Shown: positions 5,631-10,625 of the stretch, in pieces
Position numbering within the stretch: position 1 is the first letter of the stretch
Layout of the letters: each line of letters opens with the position of its first letter
Source of the DNA: Candidatus Nitrotoga sp. CP45
GTDB taxonomy: Bacteria > Bacteroidota > Bacteroidia > Flavobacteriales > Flavobacteriaceae
Length of the DNA stretch: 10,625 nucleotides
Direction of reading: 5' to 3'
NCBI GenBank assembly: GCA_943329165.2
Contig: CALQCV020000044.1
Span: forward strand, 1 to 10,625
Position numbers and translations under genes: made by a program
Notes under the pieces: generated by a model
What the model saw: only the letters and a program-made list of their open reading frames with translations
The model's database searches: none
Told to the model about the DNA's origin: nothing

Positions 5631-7451
5631 ATGCAATCGAACAAAGCTTCTAATTTTAAAATTGTTTTCAGAAGTATTTTCAGAAGGGCTGAGAATTTAC
5701 TTTTCCTTTTGAAAGACAGACTTAGCGAGCGAAATTTCATTTACGTAGCCAGTATTCTTGTGGCTATTACATGTTCGTTAGCTGTAATTATTCTTAAAAG
5801 TTTTGCGCATAATATTTTCCTTTGGGCAAATGATATCAATGGGTTTTTAAAACTTCCGTATATCAATAGTTTGCTGCCTGTAATCGGAATTGTATTAACT
5901 GTTTTTGTGGTTCGGAATTTTTTGAACAACCACATAGACAAAGGAAGTTCTAAAATACTTTACGCCGTTGCCCGAAAAGGCGGTATCGTACCCAAAAAAC
6001 AAATGTATGCGCAAATCATAACAAGTTCCTTAACCGTTGGACTGGGTGGTTCCGCCGGATTAGAAAGCCCGATTGTAATTACAGGCGCGGCTTTTGGTTC
6101 TAACTTTGCGCAAAAATATCATTTGTCACAAAAAGACCGAATTCTCCTTTTAGCTTGTGGTGTTGCGGCCGGAATTGGAGCTGCATTTAACGCACCCATT
6201 GCTGGAGTTTTATTCGCTATTGAAGTGGTGTTGACAGACGTTTCTATTTCGGCTTTTATTCCAATTATCATTTCGGCTGCCACTGGTGCGCTGATGTCGA
6301 AAGTTACTTTAAGTCCGGATACTATTCTGAATTTTGAACAGACACTAAAATTTGATTATCACAATACACCCTTTTATATTCTATTGGGAATTTTAGCTGG
6401 ATTTGCTTCCATTTACCATGCCCGGAATTTCCAGAAAGTTGAAAAGTTTTTCGGCACTTTTAAAAACAAAGGCTATCGCAAAGCTTTTTTTGGTGCTACT
6501 ATTTTAGCGGTTTTGATTTTCTTTTTCCCAACACTGTTTGGCGAAGGTTATGAAAGCATAAAATTATTAGCTTCCAAAAACCCTGGCGTTTTATTAGACA
6601 ATACAATGCTCGAAACATTCAAAAGCAGCGAATGGGTTTTATTGGCATTTGTTGGCGTGACGATGATGCTGAAAGCTTTTGCCACTGGACTAACATTAGG
6701 CAGCGGAGGAAATGGAGGAAATTTTGCGCCATCGCTTTTTGTCGGTTCATATCTTGGTTTTTTTGTTGCCAAAACAGTTAATCTTCTGAACTTCACGCAT
6801 CATTTACCAATAGCTAATTTTACCATTGTGGGCATGGCCGGAATTCTAAGCGGTTTGTTTCATGCACCTTTAACGGCTATTTTCCTCATTGGCGAAATCA
6901 CCGGCGGTTATGATTTGATGGTGCCATTGATGATTGTTTCTTCAGTGAGTTATGCCGTATCTAAACAGTTTGAGAAACATTCAATGGATGTAAAAGCATT
7001 GGCAGACAAAGGCGATGCTTTTACAAGTGATAAAGACAAAAATATTCTGCAAAGCATCGATCTTTATAATCTTGTACAGAAAAATTTCAAAACCTTAACT
7101 ATGGAAAACTCGGTTGAAAGTGTGGTGGAAATTTTCTCTATGACCGACCAAAAAATTATTCCAATACTTACTGTAGATAAATCGCTCGTCGGAATTGTTG
7201 CTTTTGATGAAGTCAAATCCTTTATTTTTAACCCCTATCATGTCAAGTTTTCTTCTATGCGTGAAGTCATCAGCCAGCCAAAAGCGATTATTTTATTGGA
7301 AGATAAAGTAGAAAAGGTGATGCAACAATTTGAAGCAACCAATGCTTACATCCTGCCTGTGATTCAAAAAGGAAAATACTTTGGTTTCCTTTCTAAAATT
7401 GATGTTTTAGAAAATTATCGCCAGCGATTGAAGGAAATGATAATCGATTAA
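5631..7451 (+). CDS. ClC-family chloride channel/transporter with C-terminal CBS pair
   Basis: This 606-residue inner-membrane protein has a ClC core (about 35-445) and two CBS domains (about 485-535 and 541-600), the regulatory pair that often binds adenine nucleotides. Anion-pathway motifs are recognisable but modified: GSSKI (105-109) for GSGIP, GLESP (143-147) for GREGP, and GNFAP (363-367) for GxFxP. The gating glutamate is retained (E145). FNAPIAGVLFAIE (186-198) is strongly conserved, but the next residue is V199 where E. coli ClC-ec1 has the internal proton glutamate E203. The position matching its Tyr445 appears to be Asp453. Val at the E203 position is typical of true ClC channels, though some exchangers also lack Glu, so channel or H+/Cl- exchanger cannot be decided. 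Gene order gives no functional hint. The ATG at 5631 is favoured by the -7 box 20 nt upstream and an A-rich AATAA before it. Confidence 0.93.
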   Translation: MQSNKASNFKIVFRSIFRRAENLLFLLKDRLSERNFIYVASILVAITCSLAVIILKSFAHNIFLWANDINGFLKLPYINSLLPVIGIVLTVFVVRNFLNNHIDKGSSKILYAVARKGGIVPKKQMYAQIITSSLTVGLGGSAGLESPIVITGAAFGSNFAQKYHLSQKDRILLLACGVAAGIGAAFNAPIAGVLFAIEVVLTDVSISAFIPIIISAATGALMSKVTLSPDTILNFEQTLKFDYHNTPFYILLGILAGFASIYHARNFQKVEKFFGTFKNKGYRKAFFGATILAVLIFFFPTLFGEGYESIKLLASKNPGVLLDNTMLETFKSSEWVLLAFVGVTMMLKAFATGLTLGSGGNGGNFAPSLFVGSYLGFFVAKTVNLLNFTHHLPIANFTIVGMAGILSGLFHAPLTAIFLIGEITGGYDLMVPLMIVSSVSYAVSKQFEKHSMDVKALADKGDAFTSDKDKNILQSIDLYNLVQKNFKTLTMENSVESVVEIFSMTDQKIIPILTVDKSLVGIVAFDEVKSFIFNPYHVKFSSMREVISQPKAIILLEDKVEKVMQQFEATNAYILPVIQKGKYFGFLSKIDVLENYRQRLKEMIID

Positions 7452-7472
7452 ATTTCAACAAATACAAAAATA

Positions 7473-7597
7473 AACCACATAGAAACATAGAAAAAAAGAT
7501 TGGTTTAGTTCAATTCTTGAATTAACATAGCTCTGTTTTACTTGAAAAAGTGAAACGCCTTAAAAGAAACAATAGAAAACTATGTTTCTATGTGGTT
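7473..7597. repeat. About 125-bp element bounded by a perfect 18-bp inverted repeat
   Basis: AACCACATAGAAACATAG (7473-7490) and its exact reverse complement (7580-7597) enclose 89 bp that contain no gene. The outer end abuts A/T sequence shortly after the ClC stop. The interior holds a hairpin (7535-7556) and A-runs. The layout suits a non-autonomous mobile element (MITE-like) or a large folded RNA acting as a terminator between clc and uvrA. No clear target-site duplication is visible. I believe similar CCACATAGAAACATAG repeats recur in Flavobacterium, but this was not checked. Confidence 0.8.
7535..7556. other. Hairpin with GAAA tetraloop inside the inverted-repeat element
   Basis: GTTTTACTT (7535-7543) pairs with AAGTGAAAC (7548-7556) through nine pairs, one of them G-U, closing on GAAA (7544-7547), a GNRA-type tetraloop. 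As the plus-strand RNA it would be a small stable stem within the larger 18-bp-stem structure. There is no immediate U-tract, so it is not a standard terminator. Confidence 0.4.
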
Positions 7598-7672
7598 GAA
7601 AAAATAAATTGAGCACAAAGAATTCAACAAATAACTTCTCAACTCTCTAACTAAAAATTCCTTGTAAAATAG

Positions 7673-7680
7673 TATCTTTG
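7673..7680 (+). promoter_or_regulatory. -7 promoter box for uvrA
   Basis: TATCTTTG is an exact match to TAnnTTTG, and the uvrA ATG lies 17 nt further on. The only nearby TTG (7662-7664) is just 8 bp upstream, too close for a -33 element, so the upstream half is not assigned. The box indicates that uvrA has its own promoter after the inverted-repeat element. I saw no LexA-like palindrome around it. Confidence 0.6.
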
Positions 7681-7697
7681 CGTTTTGCCAAATTGCT

Positions 7698-10529
7698 ATG
7701 CTAGATACTGAAAATACGATTGAAGTTCTTGGTGCCCGCGTGCACAATCTCAAGAATATAGACATCTCGATTCCCAGAGAAAAACTGGTGGTTATTACCG
7801 GGCTGTCGGGTTCGGGAAAATCGTCTTTAGCATTTGATACCATTTATGCCGAAGGGCAACGTCGTTATATCGAAACATTTTCTGCCTATGCGCGTCAATT
7901 CCTTGGCGGATTAGAACGTCCCGATGTCGATAAAATTGACGGACTTTCTCCGGTAATTGCCATCGAACAAAAAACAACAAGTAAAAGTCCGCGATCGACC
8001 GTTGGAACCATAACCGAAATTTATGATTTCCTTCGTTTATTATTTGCCCGTGGCGGAGAAGCCTATAGTTATGTAACTGGCGAAAAAATGGTTTCTTATT
8101 CCGATGACCAAATCAAGGAATTGATTATCAAAAATTTTACTGGAAAACGTATCAATATTTTAGCTCCAATAATTCGTGCCCGAAAAGGTCATTACGCCGA
8201 ATTGTTCCAACAGATTACCAAACAAGGTTTTGTAAAAGTCCGCGTCAATGGTGATGTTCAGGATTTATTACCTGGAATGAAACTCGATCGTTATAAAACT
8301 CATGACATCGAAATTGTCATCGACAGAATGGTAATTGAGTCCACCGAAGACAATGAAAAACGTCTATCCGAAAGCATTAAAACCGCAATGTATCATGGCG
8401 AAAATGTATTGATGATTTTGGATCAAGATACTAATGAAGTTCGTTATTTCAGTCGGAATTTAATGTGTCCAACTTCCGGAATATCCTATCAAAATCCGGA
8501 ACCGAATTTGTTTTCGTTCAACTCACCAAAAGGTGCCTGTGAAGTCTGTAAAGGTTTAGGAACCGTGCACGAAATCAATCTGAAGAAGATAATTCCAAAT
8601 CCAAAATTGTCTATCAATAATGGAGGCTTTGCTCCGCTTGGTGACTATAAAAGTTCATGGATGTTCAAGCAATTGGAAATCATTGGCGAAAAATTCGAAT
8701 TCACTTTAACTGACGCCATAGAGAAAATTTCGGATGAAGCCATGGCAGTTATTTTGCACGGCGGAAAAGAAAAATTCTCGGTTGAATCCAAAACATTAGG
8801 CATTACCAAAGAATACAAAATTGAGTTTGAAGGCATATCGCATTTTATCAAAAACCAATACGACGAAACTCAATCGACTTCTATAAAACGCTGGGCAAAA
8901 GAATTTATGGACGAAGTAACTTGTCATGAATGTAATGGCTCTCGTTTAAAAAAAGAATCCATGTATTTCCGAATTCACGAAAAAAATATTTTCGATTTAT
9001 CGACGATGGATATTTCAGAATTGTCAGCTTGGTTCGAGGATTTAGACATTTATTTGAATGAAAAACAAAAAATAATCGCGACAGAAATTGTCAAAGAAAT
9101 CAAAGACCGTTTGCGCTTTTTGGTGAATGTTGGTTTGAATTATTTATCTATAAATCGCAGCTCCAAATCACTTTCAGGTGGTGAAGCACAACGTATTCGT
9201 TTGGCAACGCAAATTGGTTCGCAATTGGTTGGCGTGCTTTATATTTTGGATGAACCAAGTATAGGTTTACACCAAAGAGACAATGAAAAACTGATTCATT
9301 CACTGGAACAATTACGAGATATTGGAAATTCTGTTATTGTTGTAGAACACGACAAAGATATGATAGAACGTGCCGATTATGTGATTGATATTGGACCAAA
9401 AGCGGGAAAATTTGGTGGTGAAATCATCAGCAAAGGAACACCGGCAGCATTGCTGAAAGAACACACCATGACGGCAATGTATCTGAATGGTGAAATGAAA
9501 ATTGAGGTTCCAAAAAAACGTCGTGAAGGCAATGGAAAATTCCTAAAATTGACTGGCGCAACAGGAAATAATCTGAAAAATGTTTCGATAGAATTACCAT
9601 TGGGAAAATTGATTTGCGTAACCGGAGTTTCGGGAAGCGGAAAATCGACTTTAATAAATGAAACGCTTTATCCAATTTTGAATGCGTATTATTTTAATGG
9701 TGTCAAAAAGCCACAACCCTATAAAAAAATTGAAGGTTTAGAGCATATCGACAAAGTAATCGACATCGACCAAAGTCCGATTGGAAGAACACCAAGAAGT
9801 AATCCAGCTACATATACCGATGTTTTTTCAGAAATCAGAAGTTTGTACACCATGACACCTGAAGCCATGATTCGCGGTTATAAAGCAGGTCGTTTTAGTT
9901 TCAATGTTTCGGGCGGACGATGCGAAACCTGCGAAGGTTCTGGGGTTCGAACGATTGAAATGAGTTTCCTTCCGGATGTATATGTAGAATGCGAAACCTG
10001 TCAGGGCAAGCGCTTCAACAGAGAAACTTTGGAAATCAGATACAAAGGGAAATCTATTTCAGATGTGTTAAACATGACGGTTGACGAAGCGGTTCCGTTT
10101 TTTGAAAACATTCCAAAAATCTATCGAAAAGTTAAAACTATTCAAGATGTAGGTTTGGGTTATATCACTCTGGGACAACAAAGCACAACACTTTCTGGTG
10201 GTGAAGCGCAACGTATCAAACTGGCAACAGAGTTATCCAAAAAAGATACCGGAAATACCTTCTACATTATGGATGAACCAACGACCGGTTTGCATTTTGA
10301 AGACATTCGCGTATTGATGGATGTGATTACCAAATTAGTTGACAAAGGAAATTCCGTTTTGATAATTGAACACAATATGGATGTGATTAAGTTGGCCGAT
10401 TATATTATTGATATTGGTCCCGACGGTGGAAAAGGCGGTGGTGAAGTCGTTGCCAAAGGAACACCGGAAGAGATTGTAAAGAACAAGAAAAGTTATACAG
10501 CGCAGTTTTTGAAAAAAGAATTACTTTAG
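7698..10529 (+). CDS. uvrA: UvrABC excinuclease subunit A (DNA damage-recognition ATPase)
   Basis: This is a full-length 943-residue UvrA, the dimeric ABC ATPase that finds bulky DNA lesions with UvrB and starts nucleotide excision repair. First half: Walker A GLSGSGKS (35-42), the usual [18 protein letters not shown] segment (54-71), ABC signature LSGGEAQR (492-499), Walker [10 protein letters not shown] (516-524) and H-loop His551. Second half: Walker A GVSGSGKS (643-650), signature LSGGEAQR (832-839), Walker B MDEPTTGL (858-865) and His892. The UvrB-binding and insertion domains lie between Walker A and signature in the first half. The C-terminal zinc finger is intact (C742, C745, C765, C768), as is CHEC at 409-412. 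The first zinc module is altered: C257-P-T-S260 in place of CxxC, while C281 and C284 remain. The start is supported by the -7 box 17 nt upstream. The gene appears monocistronic or at the head of an operon with the gene starting at 10571. Confidence 0.98.
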   Translation: MLDTENTIEVLGARVHNLKNIDISIPREKLVVITGLSGSGKSSLAFDTIYAEGQRRYIETFSAYARQFLGGLERPDVDKIDGLSPVIAIEQKTTSKSPRSTVGTITEIYDFLRLLFARGGEAYSYVTGEKMVSYSDDQIKELIIKNFTGKRINILAPIIRARKGHYAELFQQITKQGFVKVRVNGDVQDLLPGMKLDRYKTHDIEIVIDRMVIESTEDNEKRLSESIKTAMYHGENVLMILDQDTNEVRYFSRNLMCPTSGISYQNPEPNLFSFNSPKGACEVCKGLGTVHEINLKKIIPNPKLSINNGGFAPLGDYKSSWMFKQLEIIGEKFEFTLTDAIEKISDEAMAVILHGGKEKFSVESKTLGITKEYKIEFEGISHFIKNQYDETQSTSIKRWAKEFMDEVTCHECNGSRLKKESMYFRIHEKNIFDLSTMDISELSAWFEDLDIYLNEKQKIIATEIVKEIKDRLRFLVNVGLNYLSINRSSKSLSGGEAQRIRLATQIGSQLVGVLYILDEPSIGLHQRDNEKLIHSLEQLRDIGNSVIVVEHDKDMIERADYVIDIGPKAGKFGGEIISKGTPAALLKEHTMTAMYLNGEMKIEVPKKRREGNGKFLKLTGATGNNLKNVSIELPLGKLICVTGVSGSGKSTLINETLYPILNAYYFNGVKKPQPYKKIEGLEHIDKVIDIDQSPIGRTPRSNPATYTDVFSEIRSLYTMTPEAMIRGYKAGRFSFNVSGGRCETCEGSGVRTIEMSFLPDVYVECETCQGKRFNRETLEIRYKGKSISDVLNMTVDEAVPFFENIPKIYRKVKTIQDVGLGYITLGQQSTTLSGGEAQRIKLATELSKKDTGNTFYIMDEPTTGLHFEDIRVLMDVITKLVDKGNSVLIIEHNMDVIKLADYIIDIGPDGGKGGGEVVAKGTPEEIVKNKKSYTAQFLKKELL

Positions 10530-10570
10530 CATGTTTGATTTAACATTAAAAACGAATAAATAAATACAAC

Positions 10571-10625
10571 ATGAAGAAAGAAGATTTTGAAAATGAAGAT
10601 GATAAAATCCAGGAAAAATTAAAGC
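10571..10625 (+). CDS. Start of an unidentified gene, cut by the right edge
   Basis: An ATG at 10571, 41 nt after the uvrA stop, opens a frame that runs to the window end: MKKEDFENEDDKIQEKLK, 18 residues, highly charged and without a signal peptide. The A-rich leader (AAATACAAC) resembles other starts here. The opening is vaguely like the N-termini of flavobacterial LOG/TIGR00730-type Rossmann-fold proteins, but that is a guess from memory on very little sequence. No separate promoter box is evident, so co-transcription with uvrA is possible. Confidence 0.5.
   Translation, partial: MKKEDFENEDDKIQEKLK

Noticed and set aside
7580..7980. Antisense open frames across the uvrA start and the inverted-repeat element
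   Set aside because: They overlap the UvrA Walker A region and its promoter box; the predicted proteins resemble nothing and have no promoter of their own.
1..10625. tRNA, rRNA, riboswitch, integrase or transposase genes
   Set aside because: None was recognised on either strand; the gene content is ordinary apart from repeats, and there is no sign of a phage, defence or conjugative module.

Overview
The window looks like a chromosomal segment from a member of the Bacteroidota, most likely a Flavobacterium or close relative. The grounds are: visibly AT-rich DNA, A-rich ribosome-binding regions without Shine-Dalgarno sequences, three boxes matching the flavobacterial -7 consensus TAnnTTTG upstream of genes, and proteins (GlmM, a CBS-tailed ClC, UvrA) that read as flavobacterial. 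This placement comes from recall of family sequences, not from a search.

Layout. Bases 2-2401 (+) hold the end of a cell-surface polysaccharide locus: a glycosyltransferase cut by the left edge, then a Wzx-like flippase. Bases 2402-2633 are mostly non-coding but contain a short lipoprotein-like frame broken by one missing base. Bases 2634-3245 (+) encode a small VTT/DedA-like membrane protein, which converges on a GlmM-type phosphohexomutase (3263-4696, -). A 177-bp divergent region (4697-4873) separates glmM from acpH (4874-5464, +) and is filled with 8-bp repeats in both orientations. A ClC chloride channel/transporter with CBS domains follows (5631-7451, +). The next gap (7452-7697) holds a roughly 125-bp element bounded by a perfect 18-bp inverted repeat. 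uvrA (7698-10529, +) comes next, and a new gene begins at 10571 and runs off the right edge.

Functionally this is mostly housekeeping. GlmM supplies glucosamine-1-phosphate for peptidoglycan and LPS, AcpH removes phosphopantetheine from acyl carrier protein, ClC moves anions, and UvrA finds DNA damage. Only the glycosyltransferase/flippase pair looks like a shared pathway; the other genes look independently transcribed. I found no convincing new multi-gene system. The unusual material is the repeat content: four different repeat types within 10.6 kb. One is a GC-rich palindrome that appears to be inserted in frame in glmM, and another is the octamer array in the glmM/acpH promoter region.
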